Below are positions 26,319-35,104 of a stretch of 64,000 bases of DNA, in pieces (the stretch's first letter is position 1; every line of letters begins with the position of its first letter). This DNA is from Flavobacterium salilacus subsp. salilacus. GTDB lineage: Bacteria > Bacteroidota > Bacteroidia > Flavobacteriales > Flavobacteriaceae. The notes below the pieces were generated by a model that worked only from the letters and a program-made list of their open reading frames with translations, did not search any database and was not told the origin of the DNA. Both the position numbers and the translations under genes were made by a program. The stretch spans positions 62,001 to 126,000 of the forward strand of contig NZ_SKBP01000008.1 of the NCBI RefSeq assembly GCF_004634195.1, written 5' to 3'.

Positions 26319-26786
26319 GTGGAAGTACTGATAACCGAAACGAAGGATTACGAATTATTAGCTACACTTAATAAAGAGGTGCAAGAGCTTCATTATACTC
26401 TATATCCTGATGTGTTTAAACCTTACAGCCAGGAAGATGTAACTTCGTTTTTTAAAGAAGTCCTAAATCAAAACAGTACAAAAGCATTTGTTGCCTATTC
26501 AGATAAAGAAATAGCCGGCTATATATTATTGTTTTTGAAAGAGCTGCCTGAAAATCCTTTTCAGTACTCCCAAAGGTTTATATTGATAGATCAGATGCTG
26601 GTTTGCGATAGTTACAGAAAAAAAGGGATTGGAAAACTCCTTTTGGAGAAAGCGGATGAAGTAGCCCAAGAAGCAGGTTTAAAAATTATCCGACTCAACC
26701 ATTGGACTCTGAATAACGATGCCCGTAATTTTTTCGGCAAAAACGGATTTAGTTATTTTAATGAGCATATGTACAAAAACATCTAA
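26319..26786 (+). CDS. GNAT-family N-acetyltransferase
   Basis: The 155-residue protein has the GNAT fold: KAFVAYSDKEIAGYILLF strands, the acetyl-CoA loop CDSYRKKGIGKLLLEKA, and the C-terminal NHWTLNNDARNFFGKNGF. Substrate unknown. The start is GTG at 26319, 12 bases after fabD, so it may be translated from the same mRNA. Its stop lies at the edge of the terminator at 26786-26826. Confidence 0.85.
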   Translation: MEVLITETKDYELLATLNKEVQELHYTLYPDVFKPYSQEDVTSFFKEVLNQNSTKAFVAYSDKEIAGYILLFLKELPENPFQYSQRFILIDQMLVCDSYRKKGIGKLLLEKADEVAQEAGLKIIRLNHWTLNNDARNFFGKNGFSYFNEHMYKNI

Positions 26787-26826
26787 AAACAGCAAACCCT
26801 GCATTAATGCAGGGTTTGCTGTTTTT
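26786..26826. terminator. Long perfect palindrome, bidirectional terminator
   Basis: A continuous palindrome of about 41 bases (AAAACAGCAAACCCTGC / GCAGGGTTTGCTGTTTT around CATTAATG) with A and T runs at its ends. It lies between the convergent acetyltransferase and galE genes. Confidence 0.9.
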
Positions 26827-26842
26827 ATAAAGTAGGTATATT

Positions 26843-27859
26843 TTATTTTCCTCTCACTTTTTGTTCCCATTTCCATGCCGAAACCAGAGCATCTTCGAGT
26901 GTTAATGCTGCTTTCCAGCCCAATACATCATTAGCTTTGGTGGTATCGGCATAGGCCTCAGTTATGTCGCCCTCTCTCCTGTCAACAATTTTATAGTTTA
27001 GTTTTAAACCGCTTACTTTTTCAAAAGCATTAATAACTTCCAGTACCGAGTTACCTGTACCCGTTCCTAAATTAAACACCTCTACATTTTCAACATTCCT
27101 GTTATCAATCAGTCGTTTTAATGCAGTAACGTGGGCTTTGGCAAGATCTACTACATGAATGTAATCGCGGATGCAAGTTCCGTCAGGAGTTGGGTAATCA
27201 TTACCGAAAACGGATAATTGTTCTCTCAATCCTATTGCGGTTTGTGTAATGAAAGGGATTAAGTTTTGTGGCGTACCTTTTGGGAGTTCTCCTATTTCAG
27301 TCGATTCATGTGCTCCTACGGGATTAAAATAGCGTAATAGTATAGCGTTGATACCGCTCACTTTTGCTACATCATTAATTATCTCCTCGCCTATTTGTTT
27401 GGTATTGCCATAAGGTGACATTGCGGTTTGTACCGGAGCATCTTCTGTTATCGGCATTTTTTCTGCCTGACCGTACACGGTACAAGAAGAACTGAATATG
27501 AAATGGGCTTTATCTTTCTTTTGTAATTCCTGTAAAAGATAAACCAGTGTTCCTAAATTATTTTCGTAATACAAAAGTGGGTTTTGTACACTCTCTCCTA
27601 CTGCTTTTGAAGCGGCAAAATGTATTACTCCTGATATATCAGCATATTTTTTAAAGAATTCCTGAACTGATGCTTTGTCGCGAAGATCCATCTGTTCAAA
27701 GTCAGGCTTTTTGCCTGTAATTGCCATTATACCGTCAAGTACGTCAATAAATGAATTCGAAAGATCGTCTATCACTACTACTTCAAAACCTTCATTTTGT
27801 AGTTCGACTACAGTGTGTGAGCCTATAAATCCAAGCCCGCCGGTAACAAGTACTTTCAT
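26843..27859 (-). CDS. galE: UDP-glucose 4-epimerase
   Basis: The 338-residue extended SDR enzyme interconverts UDP-glucose and UDP-galactose. NAD-binding GGLGFIGSHTVVEL opens it; FSSSCTVYG carries the catalytic serine and SPYGNTK the Tyr-x3-Lys pair; RYFNPVGAH and GTCIRDYIHVVDLA are galE signatures. It lies 40 bases downstream of the DegT aminotransferase gene on the same strand without its own visible promoter, suggesting joint supply of sugar nucleotides for surface glycans. Confidence 0.95.
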   Translation of the reverse strand: MKVLVTGGLGFIGSHTVVELQNEGFEVVVIDDLSNSFIDVLDGIMAITGKKPDFEQMDLRDKASVQEFFKKYADISGVIHFAASKAVGESVQNPLLYYENNLGTLVYLLQELQKKDKAHFIFSSSCTVYGQAEKMPITEDAPVQTAMSPYGNTKQIGEEIINDVAKVSGINAILLRYFNPVGAHESTEIGELPKGTPQNLIPFITQTAIGLREQLSVFGNDYPTPDGTCIRDYIHVVDLAKAHVTALKRLIDNRNVENVEVFNLGTGTGNSVLEVINAFEKVSGLKLNYKIVDRREGDITEAYADTTKANDVLGWKAALTLEDALVSAWKWEQKVRGK

Positions 27860-27899
27860 TAATTGGTAGTTTATTGGTTGGGGTTAAGTATAATTTGTT

Positions 27900-29033
27900 T
27901 TAAACGCTTAAAAACTCAAGAATAGTATCAGTTATAAACTTTATTTGCTCGTCATCCAACTCGGTATGCATTGGTAATGAAATTACTTCTTTTACCACTT
28001 GATTTGTCACTACAAAGTCTTCTTCATTATATTTAGCATCAGCATAGGCTTTTTGGCTGTGTAGTGGTATAGGGTAGTATATAGCGCACGGAATACCCTT
28101 TTCCTGTAAGTGCTTCAGTAATGCATTCCTGTCGGCGTTAAGCACACGTAATGTGTATTGATGAAACACATGGCTGTCGTCAGCTCCTTTTGTTAAAGGG
28201 GTTATTATATCGGCATGCCCCGCAAAGGCGGCATTATATTTATCTGCTGCTGCACGGCGGGCTTGGTTATATTCATCAAGCAAAGGCAGTTTTGCATTCA
28301 ATACCGCAGCTTGTACGCTATCCAGTCTTGAGTTTACCCCCACCACATCATGATGGTAACGCTCGTACATACCATGGTTTACTATACCTCGCAATTTGTA
28401 GGCAAGTTCATCATCGTTGGTAAATATTGCTCCGCCATCGCCATAACATCCTAAATTTTTAGACGGAAAAAACGAAGTAGAAGCTACATGCCCCATAGTA
28501 CCTGCTTTTTTCTTTGTGCCATCGGCATAAGTATAATTTGCACCTATAGCCTGTGCATTATCTTCTATTACATACAGGTTATGTTCTTCGGCAAGTGCCA
28601 TAATATCTTCCATATCGGCTACCTGACCGAAAAGGTGTACCGGTACAATAGCTTTGGTTTTTGGTGTTATGGCATTACGAACAGCCTCTACCGAGATGTT
28701 GAACGTATCAGGCTCTACATCTACCAATACGGGGGTAAGTTGCAGTAGCGCAATAACCTCTACCGTGGCAGCAAAGGTAAAATCGGCGGTAATAATCTCA
28801 TCACCCGGTTGTAAATCCAGTCCCATCATGGCTATTTGCAAAGCATCCGTGCCGTTGGCGCAGGGTATTACATGCTTTACATCAAGGTATTCTTCAAGAT
28901 TTTTCTGAAATTTATGAACTTCGGGACCGTTAATATAGGCTGTGTTATCTAATACTTCCTGAATGGAAGCATTTACAGTATCTTTTATTTTATCATACTG
29001 ACCTTTAAGGTCAACCATCTGTAGTTTTTTCAT
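27900..29033 (-). CDS. DegT/DnrJ/EryC1/StrS sugar aminotransferase
   Basis: The 377-residue PLP enzyme family makes amino-deoxy sugars on nucleotide carriers. Visible are CANGTDALQIAM, DEIITADFTFAATVEVI, VIEDNAQAIGA with the PLP-contacting Asp, and SFFPSKNLGCYGDGGA with the Schiff-base lysine; HQYTLRV and PCAIYYPIPLHSQKAY finish the family pattern. WlbE/WbpE-like enzymes are the closest I can name; the exact sugar is unknown. It leads a two-gene unit with galE. Confidence 0.92.
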   Translation of the reverse strand: MKKLQMVDLKGQYDKIKDTVNASIQEVLDNTAYINGPEVHKFQKNLEEYLDVKHVIPCANGTDALQIAMMGLDLQPGDEIITADFTFAATVEVIALLQLTPVLVDVEPDTFNISVEAVRNAITPKTKAIVPVHLFGQVADMEDIMALAEEHNLYVIEDNAQAIGANYTYADGTKKKAGTMGHVASTSFFPSKNLGCYGDGGAIFTNDDELAYKLRGIVNHGMYERYHHDVVGVNSRLDSVQAAVLNAKLPLLDEYNQARRAAADKYNAAFAGHADIITPLTKGADDSHVFHQYTLRVLNADRNALLKHLQEKGIPCAIYYPIPLHSQKAYADAKYNEEDFVVTNQVVKEVISLPMHTELDDEQIKFITDTILEFLSV

Positions 29034-29073
29034 GTGCCTGAAACAATTATTGTGTAGTATAAAATTGTTAGTG

Positions 29074-29081
29074 CAAAAATA
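29074..29081 (-). promoter_or_regulatory. -7 box for the DegT aminotransferase gene
   Basis: Read leftwards, TATTTTTG is an exact TAnnTTTG, giving a leader of about 35 bases to the ATG at 29033. Confidence 0.55.
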
Positions 29082-29123
29082 GGCAACTAAAGTGGTTGAT
29101 ACCTCATAAAAAACAAATGTTTT

Positions 29124-30566
29124 TTATAGTTTAAAGTTTCTGGAAACAGGTATTTGTTCCTTATTGGTTAGAATAATACCCTTTGAACTACTGGTTTCTA
29201 TATAATTTGTATTCACAATATATGATCTGTGGCATTTTACAAAATTAGGCGGAAGCTCTTCGACTATTTCCGAAATTTTACCTCTTATAAATTGTTTTTT
29301 ACCCTCAAACGGTATAAAATTGAGGTAATGGTCTTCCGATTTAATGTACATGAGGTTACCCAAATGTATTTTTACTTTATTCTTTAAAACAATATGTTCT
29401 TCTATAACAAGTTGTTTTACTTTTTCCAGTTGTTCAATGGTCTTTATATGTTCTGCCTCCATTCCTTCCTTCTCCATTTCTAATTTTTTGCGTTTATAAT
29501 CTACTTTTTTCCATCTGATGAATGAGTATAGCGCCAGAAGAAATACAAAAAATAAAGCGATACTGTATATGAGTTTATGCCTATTGAAACTATCCACTAT
29601 TTTTTGCAGCGTGGATATTTTCTTTTCTTTCTTTTCTACATCATACTTTACATAGCTCTCATACATTTTTACATTTTGCTCTCTGTCGTTTATACGTTCA
29701 TCAATTTGTTTATACAGTTTTTCATACTTTCTCCGCCCTGCATCATTATTAAGCGAATCGTAGCTTGCTGCCAGTTGTTCGTATAATTTTCTGGAAGCTT
29801 TATCCTTGTAATAAGGCACTTCATCATTAGCTTTTATAAAATAGGGTATTGCTTTGCGGTAATTACCTTCAAAAAAATACGAATTTGCATAGTTGTGGTA
29901 GTACCCGTATTTCTCGTAGGCATCGTTTATCGTATAGATATAAATTTTTGATTTATCGAGATAATAACGTGCAGAATCATGCTCCTGCATAGTGTTTTTT
30001 AATGACCCGATGTTGGAATATAATTTTGCTTTTATTAAATCATTATCCGTTTTACCGGCATACTGCAATGCTTCTCTGAATAATAAATAAGCACTATTCA
30101 GAAATTTACCATCACCTGTTTCATCATATTTAAAATAGTCGTTCTTAGCTAATTCAGCAATGGCATAGGCTTTATGCAATGGCGAGTTAATACTGTCGGC
30201 ATACTGCTGATATTCCTCAAAAAGGCTATTTCCATAATAATCATAATGCTCTTGAGAAGCTATTGTTTTATGCGCCTCAAGCGCGATTTGTTTTGCCAAA
30301 TGGACTTCGCCCAGCTTTTCAAACGCTTTTTTTGAGGTTATAAAGTAGTTAAACGCGACTTCTTCCTGGTTTAGGTATGCATGGCATTTACCCAGTATAT
30401 AATAATTTTTTGCTGCTTCATGAGGTGAAACAGAAGTAACCCGGGCAAGACTATCAATTGCCTTGCCGGGATTATCAACTATAGCTTTAGTAATAAAACT
30501 GTCTATTTGCTGCCCATAGCTAATGGTGCAGAGAAAGAATACTACTATTACTTGTTTTTTAAACAC
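29124..30566 (-). CDS. TPR-transmembrane-LytTR regulator
   Basis: The 480-residue protein has a signal peptide (1-18), a helical tetratricopeptide-like sensor outside the membrane (about 45-290), one membrane helix at about 332-350, a cytoplasmic coiled coil (355-390) and a C-terminal LytTR DNA-binding domain (about 390-480: GNLMYIKSEDHYLNF, RGKISEIVEELP, FVKCHRSYIVNTNYIE). It is a one-component membrane regulator. The start is GTG, directly after the TAA of the upstream gene. It is the last gene of an AT-rich cluster whose upstream region carries LytTR-like direct repeats at 32631-32660, so it may regulate its own operon. Confidence 0.88.
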   Translation of the reverse strand: MFKKQVIVVFFLCTISYGQQIDSFITKAIVDNPGKAIDSLARVTSVSPHEAAKNYYILGKCHAYLNQEEVAFNYFITSKKAFEKLGEVHLAKQIALEAHKTIASQEHYDYYGNSLFEEYQQYADSINSPLHKAYAIAELAKNDYFKYDETGDGKFLNSAYLLFREALQYAGKTDNDLIKAKLYSNIGSLKNTMQEHDSARYYLDKSKIYIYTINDAYEKYGYYHNYANSYFFEGNYRKAIPYFIKANDEVPYYKDKASRKLYEQLAASYDSLNNDAGRRKYEKLYKQIDERINDREQNVKMYESYVKYDVEKKEKKISTLQKIVDSFNRHKLIYSIALFFVFLLALYSFIRWKKVDYKRKKLEMEKEGMEAEHIKTIEQLEKVKQLVIEEHIVLKNKVKIHLGNLMYIKSEDHYLNFIPFEGKKQFIRGKISEIVEELPPNFVKCHRSYIVNTNYIETSSSKGIILTNKEQIPVSRNFKL

Positions 30567-31211
30567 TTATTGCTTTAGTTTTAGAGTTAATACACCGCCG
30601 TCTTTGGTATAGCGGGGCATTTCATAAAGATAACCATTTGATGAAGCTTTACTTTCTACCTTTTTCTTCTTTGATTTCGATTTGTTTATTAACTCATCAA
30701 CAATACAACTTGAATTTACTTGACGATTTGAATTCTCATTATTCCAGATGGAGTTAAAATTATTAAATTCTTCTGTAGTAACATCCGGTTTATATTTGAA
30801 TGTATCTAAATATCTTATAAAATAATCTTCCATTTCTGTAAACCTGTTTACATCTTCTTCATTTAATATCATTATTCTTATTTTATCATTATCATTCCAA
30901 TTCAAAAAATTTAGATGGTTAAGTGTCTCTTTTATCGAAATTTGAGGAGAATTACCATTAACAGGGGTATCATCACATATTCGAGAATCCCCAGTATGAT
31001 AATAACTAAAAGCAAGCCCCCTAAAACCGCTAATTTCTACAACATAACTATTGCCCGTATATGTAAATTGGGAATCGGAAACTCTTAATTTTAAGTCAAC
31101 CTCGATATGCTTTTTATTCTGACTTAATATTAAATCTCCATCAGCAGCAGGAATTATTACTTCAGCCTTTTCTTTTGTCTTGACATTTTTTGTTTCTTTA
31201 TCTGTTTTCAT
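30567..31211 (-). CDS. Hypothetical protein of the LytTR cluster
   Basis: The 214-residue protein has no signal peptide or membrane helix and is highly charged at both ends (KTDKETKNVKTKEKAE; KSKSKKKKVESK). The middle suggests a beta-sandwich (VDLKLRVSDSQFTYTGNSYVVEI) and then helices. I do not recognise the family. Its stop codon abuts the GTG of the LytTR gene, so the two are translationally coupled. It is AT-rich: 30721-30780 contains 16 G+C in 60 bases. Confidence 0.7.
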   Translation of the reverse strand: MKTDKETKNVKTKEKAEVIIPAADGDLILSQNKKHIEVDLKLRVSDSQFTYTGNSYVVEISGFRGLAFSYYHTGDSRICDDTPVNGNSPQISIKETLNHLNFLNWNDNDKIRIMILNEEDVNRFTEMEDYFIRYLDTFKYKPDVTTEEFNNFNSIWNNENSNRQVNSSCIVDELINKSKSKKKKVESKASSNGYLYEMPRYTKDGGVLTLKLKQ

Positions 31212-31277
31212 AATTGTTTGATTTTAAAATTAGTAAATATTTGTTTTTAGTTTTATTTAAGGTTCAGAAAGTTATTA

Positions 31278-32048
31278 TTAATTACTCAAGAATTGAAACC
31301 CCACCATTATTTTATCATTAACCAGTTGGTTGTAATTCGAAAATGCTTTTGTTATAACTGTAAATCGGAGTGTACTACTGATGGTAACACCAAACATAGC
31401 CCTGCCTAATAGAATAGGTTTCTTAAAACCGGAATCAATCCCAAAACGGTCTTTAAAATCATCCGATACTATCATCAAACCGTATTCAGCATTAACAAAA
31501 AAGTTAAATTTTTTGTTATCCGAAGCCTTACTGCCGTAAAAGGAAGCATACAGCATACCCCTCGCATCTGAAGCATTAACATTACTACCTACGCCATCAA
31601 TATCAGCAGATATTTTGGCATTGAATGCAGGAAACATGAACCATGTATCTCTCTTACGAGCATATACCGGAAGTTGCCCCATCAAATAAAAATTGCCTCC
31701 ACCGTTTGCAACCCGTAACAACTCCTGTTTATTAGTATCTGTTTCCTGTTGATCGCTCGTTGTTTCTTCATTATCTGAAGTTGCGGTCACCACAGACCCA
31801 AATGACAAACGTACACGTCCCATATAATCACTAATCAATTCTGATTGTACAATGGTGCTTTTATCTGTATAAAGTAAACTGATACTGTTGGCAAAACTTG
31901 TTTCATCATCTTCGCCTATGATATTAGCTTTGTTATCGCCGCTTACAAAGCCTGATATGTCGGATTCATAATTTTCTTTTATACTCGGTATTTGTGCATA
32001 CATAATACCGATACAAAACAACATAAAAAGGGTAATTTTTGTTCTCAT
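31278..32048 (-). CDS. Exported beta-rich protein, possibly outer-membrane
   Basis: From the ATG at 32048 the product has 256 residues with a signal peptide of about 18 (MRTKITLFMLFCIGIMYAQ). Alternating strands with glycine and aromatic residues (GGGNFYLMGQLPVYAR, FNFFVNAEYGLMIVSD, MFGVTISSTLRFTVITKAF) and a final IMVGFQFLSN suggest a small outer-membrane barrel. A longer frame begins at 32105 but would overlap the upstream gene and bury the signal peptide. I do not recognise the family. It is the second gene of the LytTR cluster. Confidence 0.72.
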   Translation of the reverse strand: MRTKITLFMLFCIGIMYAQIPSIKENYESDISGFVSGDNKANIIGEDDETSFANSISLLYTDKSTIVQSELISDYMGRVRLSFGSVVTATSDNEETTSDQQETDTNKQELLRVANGGGNFYLMGQLPVYARKRDTWFMFPAFNAKISADIDGVGSNVNASDARGMLYASFYGSKASDNKKFNFFVNAEYGLMIVSDDFKDRFGIDSGFKKPILLGRAMFGVTISSTLRFTVITKAFSNYNQLVNDKIMVGFQFLSN

Positions 32049-32089
32049 AATTTTTAGGTTTATAGCCCGGCATAGCCGGGCATTATTTT

Positions 32090-32512
32090 TTAGTTTACCG
32101 GACACAGTTTACCATAACCCCACTTAAGGAAAAACCTCAAGATTGCTTTTGCTACTTTTTCAAGCACAATACCTCCCGGTAGAAAACGACTTAAAAATTC
32201 TATAATTTTTTCTAAGATTTCTTCAGCAGAAGAAGCTGCGTTTAATACCTTACATAAAAAAGCAAGCACCCTGCGCCAAATATTACCCCCAGCCAAAGAA
32301 GCTGAAAAATTATTGGCTCTGTCTGCTATCATGGTAGCCGATTTTTTATAATACAGCGGAGATACCGCATCAGCAGCCATAAGATAGTTATCAGCAAGAA
32401 GTTTCTCTATTTCATCTTCTTTTAAAACCTCTTCCTTTTCGTATGTTTCTAAAATGTTTTTTTTAAAGGCATTGTAATCAATTTCCTCTAAATTTAAATT
32501 CTGTAAGTACAT
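32090..32512 (-). CDS. Small protein with cationic hydrophobic C-terminus
   Basis: The 140-residue protein has an acidic helical N-terminal half (1-60, many E and K) and, after ASLAGG at residues 71-76, a 64-residue tail rich in hydrophobic and basic residues with about ten K/R against five E, and two cysteines (87 and 137). The double glycine before a cationic amphipathic segment resembles the leader/core junction of exported peptides, although 76 residues would be a long leader. I do not recognise a family. It is the first gene of the cluster, directly below the LytTR-like repeats. Confidence 0.7.
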   Translation of the reverse strand: MYLQNLNLEEIDYNAFKKNILETYEKEEVLKEDEIEKLLADNYLMAADAVSPLYYKKSATMIADRANNFSASLAGGNIWRRVLAFLCKVLNAASSAEEILEKIIEFLSRFLPGGIVLEKVAKAILRFFLKWGYGKLCPVN

Positions 32513-32591
32513 AATTGGTATATTTTTTCGCCTACTCTTTGTTACCGTTTTCGGCTTCCCGGCATAGTATAATTTCGTTGGAATTCCGATT

Positions 32592-32599
32592 CAAAGTTG
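32592..32599 (-). promoter_or_regulatory. Probable -7 box of the LytTR cluster
   Basis: Read leftwards, CAACTTTG matches TAnnTTTG in seven of eight positions. It lies between the LytTR-like repeats (32631-32660) and the first gene (start 32512). Confidence 0.35.
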
Positions 32600-32630
32600 C
32601 TGTATATCAAACCCATAAAAAAATAAATGT

Positions 32631-32660
32631 CGTGAATTGCATGAAAAATACCGTGAATTG
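32631..32660 (-). promoter_or_regulatory. LytTR-like operator: two 9-base direct repeats
   Basis: CGTGAATTG at 32631-32639 and again at 32652-32660 are identical, separated by exactly 12 bases. Two 9-base direct repeats 12-13 bases apart is the known layout of LytTR sites (AgrA, ComE). On the leftward strand the unit reads CAATTCACG, resembling the AgrA core ACAGTTNAG. A LytTR protein is the last gene of the cluster below. Confidence 0.55.
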
Positions 32661-32765
32661 TAAATACAACAAGTATTTATAACCCAGCAAAAGTCTGTCA
32701 GGTAATTTGTATTAAAAAGAAAGGCAAAAAAATTTGCTGTATTTTAGCACCTCAATACTATCATT

Positions 32766-33995
32766 ATGTTTTTTCTGTATAATTTACTTATTCACATAGT
32801 AGCTCCTATCCTAAAGATAACCGCGCTTTTCAACCCGAAAATGAGGCTGTTTGTTTCGGGCAGGAAAACCGTTTTCAGTACGCTTGCCGAAAAAATTCAA
32901 CCTGCTGATAAAGTAATATGGTTTCACGCGGCATCACTGGGCGAATATGAGCAGGGATTGCCCATAATGGAGAAAATAAAAGAAAAGTACCCCCACCATA
33001 AAATACTGGTTACGTTCTTTTCCCCATCAGGGTATGAGGTGCGAAAAAACACCAAAGATGCCGATGCAGTAGTGTATTTACCGCTCGACACCAAAGCCAA
33101 CGCCAAAAAGTTTATGGATTTGGCACACCCCGAACTGGTTTTCTTTATCAAGTATGAATTTTGGGCAAATTATCTTAATGAAATAAAAAAGAGGAACATT
33201 GAAGCCTACCTTATATCAGGACTTTTCAGGGAAAACCAACTATTTTTTAAGTGGTACGGCGGGTTTTACCGCAATGCCCTAAAAGCGTTCAACCACCTGT
33301 TTGTGCAGTATGAAAGCTCTAAAAAACTATTGCAGGGCATTGGTTTCAGTAATGTAACCGTGAGTGGCGATACCCGTTACGACCGCGTGAGCCGGATATT
33401 GGAAAGGGATAATACCCTGCCGTTTATTGAAGAGTTTATAAACGGAAAAACCACCATAGTGTTTGGCAGTTCATGGCAAAAAGACGAAGCGATGTTTACT
33501 GATTTTATTAATAAGTCGGGAGAGGTAAAATTCATTATCGCCCCGCATACCATTGGCGAAAGCCATATTAATGATTTGCAAAATGCCATTACCAAAAAAA
33601 CGGTTCTGTTTACCGAAATGGAAGGTAAAAACCTTGCCGACTATGATGTATTTATTGTAAACACCATAGGTATATTGGGCAAAATATACAGCTATGCCGA
33701 TGCCGCCTACGTGGGTGGCGGTTTTGGCACGGCAGGGCTGCACAACATACTCGAACCTGCTGCTTTTGGCATACCCATAGTTATAGGGCCTAACCACCAA
33801 AGGTTTCCCGAAGCGGTGGCATTGGTGCAAATGGGTGGCTGTATTGTAGTAAACAACAAGCCGGAAATGGAAGAAACCCTGAGCCTTTTAGCCTATGATG
33901 AAGTGTACCGTACTGAGAAAGGGCACATAGCCGGAACATTCGTTAGCATGAACCGAGGGGCGGTTAACACCATAATGAACAAAATAGAAAGCTAA
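32766..33995 (+). CDS. kdtA: Kdo transferase (lipid A Kdo addition)
   Basis: KdtA/WaaA transfers Kdo from CMP-Kdo to the lipid A precursor at the inner membrane. The 409-residue product has an N-terminal hydrophobic anchor, WFHAASLGEYEQGLPI with the catalytic glutamate, ILVTFFSPSGYE, FVQYESSKKLL, and the C-terminal donor site GGGFGTAGLHNILEPAAFG. It is a GT30 glycosyltransferase. The acetyltransferase gene overlaps its stop by one base (TAATG). Confidence 0.94.
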   Translation: MFFLYNLLIHIVAPILKITALFNPKMRLFVSGRKTVFSTLAEKIQPADKVIWFHAASLGEYEQGLPIMEKIKEKYPHHKILVTFFSPSGYEVRKNTKDADAVVYLPLDTKANAKKFMDLAHPELVFFIKYEFWANYLNEIKKRNIEAYLISGLFRENQLFFKWYGGFYRNALKAFNHLFVQYESSKKLLQGIGFSNVTVSGDTRYDRVSRILERDNTLPFIEEFINGKTTIVFGSSWQKDEAMFTDFINKSGEVKFIIAPHTIGESHINDLQNAITKKTVLFTEMEGKNLADYDVFIVNTIGILGKIYSYADAAYVGGGFGTAGLHNILEPAAFGIPIVIGPNHQRFPEAVALVQMGGCIVVNNKPEMEETLSLLAYDEVYRTEKGHIAGTFVSMNRGAVNTIMNKIES

Positions 33996-34441
33996 TGGAA
34001 AACTTTAAACCCATAGCACAACAGGATATTGAGGTGGTAGTAACCATGATGGAGGAATTTTACGGTATTGACAATTATCCTATCAATATTGAAAAATCGA
34101 AAAACTTACTGAAAGAATTTATCCTGAACGATATGCTGGGCAGTGGCTGGCTGATATTACATGAAGGACAAACGGTGGGCTACGTTATCCTTACATTTGT
34201 TTTCAGTTTTGAATATGGCGGGCGCATTGTAATACTCGACGAGCTTTACATCCGCAAAAATGAGCGGGGGCTGGGCTTAGGCAGTAAAACACTTGATTTT
34301 ATTCATGCGCAGGCTAAACTGCTGGGAATAAAAATAATTTACCTTGAAATTGAAGACCACAATGAGGCTGCACGCCAACTATACCTTTCTAAAAACTATA
34401 CGCTTCATCATCGCGGTTCAATGAAACTGGTGGTAAAATAG
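33995..34441 (+). CDS. GNAT-family N-acetyltransferase
   Basis: The 148-residue GNAT protein has GWLILHEGQTVGYVILTF, the conserved strand VILDELYIRKNERGLGLGSKTL with the acetyl-CoA loop, and AARQLYLSKNYTLHHR. Substrate unknown. Its ATG overlaps the kdtA stop, so the two are co-translated; a role in modifying a small amine or protein is likely, with no sequence clue linking it to lipopolysaccharide. A MITE-like hairpin follows at 34449. Confidence 0.88.
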   Translation: MENFKPIAQQDIEVVVTMMEEFYGIDNYPINIEKSKNLLKEFILNDMLGSGWLILHEGQTVGYVILTFVFSFEYGGRIVILDELYIRKNERGLGLGSKTLDFIHAQAKLLGIKIIYLEIEDHNEAARQLYLSKNYTLHHRGSMKLVVK

Positions 34442-34448
34442 TCGTGAC

Positions 34449-34589
34449 GTTTTTAAAGTCGAAAGTTAGAAAGTGAAAAAGATTGCTTCGCTCTGCTCGC
34501 AATGACAAAATCGTAATATCATTCTGAACGTAATGAAGGAATCTCCTTTAAAGACTTTATAAACTTTCGACTTTATGACTTTAAAAACT
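34449..34589. repeat. MITE-like inverted-repeat element
   Basis: The left end GTTTTTAAAGTCGAAAGTT (34449-34467) is repeated inverted at the right end (34562-34589) with an 8-base insertion. The interior holds GATTGCTTCGCTCTGCTCGC and the core TCATTCTGAACG..GAAGGAATCT shared with elements at 35105, 56702 and 59523. It lies between convergent genes. Confidence 0.65.
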
Positions 34590-34590
34590 G

Positions 34591-35028
34591 TTATTGAGGC
34601 ATCAAACCCGTAGTAATCGCAATTCTGTTCCAGCCGTTAATGGCTATAATACCCATAAGCACCTGAGCCGTGTATTTTTCGCCCAACAGGTTTACAGCAT
34701 TATTATATACCGCATCCGATACGTGGTTTTGCGAAATATTGGTTACCGCTTCGGTTAAGGCTAAAATAGCTCTTTCTTCTTCCGTAAAAAGAGTGGTATC
34801 GCGCCATGCGTTTAAAACATAAATACGCTGTTCGGTTTCGCCGTTTTTACGGGCATCTTTAGTGTGCATGTCAAGGCAAAAAGCACAACCGTTTATTTGC
34901 GAAGCCCTAATCTTGATAAGCTCTTTGTGTGTTTTGGTAATTTCGCTTCCTGCAAAATAATTTTCGAATGCCATCATGGCTTTATAAGCCTGTGGTTCTG
35001 CTTCGTTAAGTTTAAATCGTGATTCCAT
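34591..35028 (-). CDS. AhpD-like carboxymuconolactone decarboxylase-family protein
   Basis: The 145-residue protein has the AhpD-type redox motif NGCAFCLDMH (CxxC plus His) with KIRASQ before it, typical of alkylhydroperoxidase-like family members that reduce peroxides or act in thiol redox. It is bounded on both sides by related repeat elements. The Crp/Fnr-like regulator gene lies upstream on the same strand. Confidence 0.9.
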   Translation of the reverse strand: MESRFKLNEAEPQAYKAMMAFENYFAGSEITKTHKELIKIRASQINGCAFCLDMHTKDARKNGETEQRIYVLNAWRDTTLFTEEERAILALTEAVTNISQNHVSDAVYNNAVNLLGEKYTAQVLMGIIAINGWNRIAITTGLMPQ

Positions 35029-35104
35029 TTTTATTATGTTTTTTGTTATTATTTACATGACAAATTTCCGCCATGCACCTCACAAAAAACTTAAAGTAGT
35101 TTAA

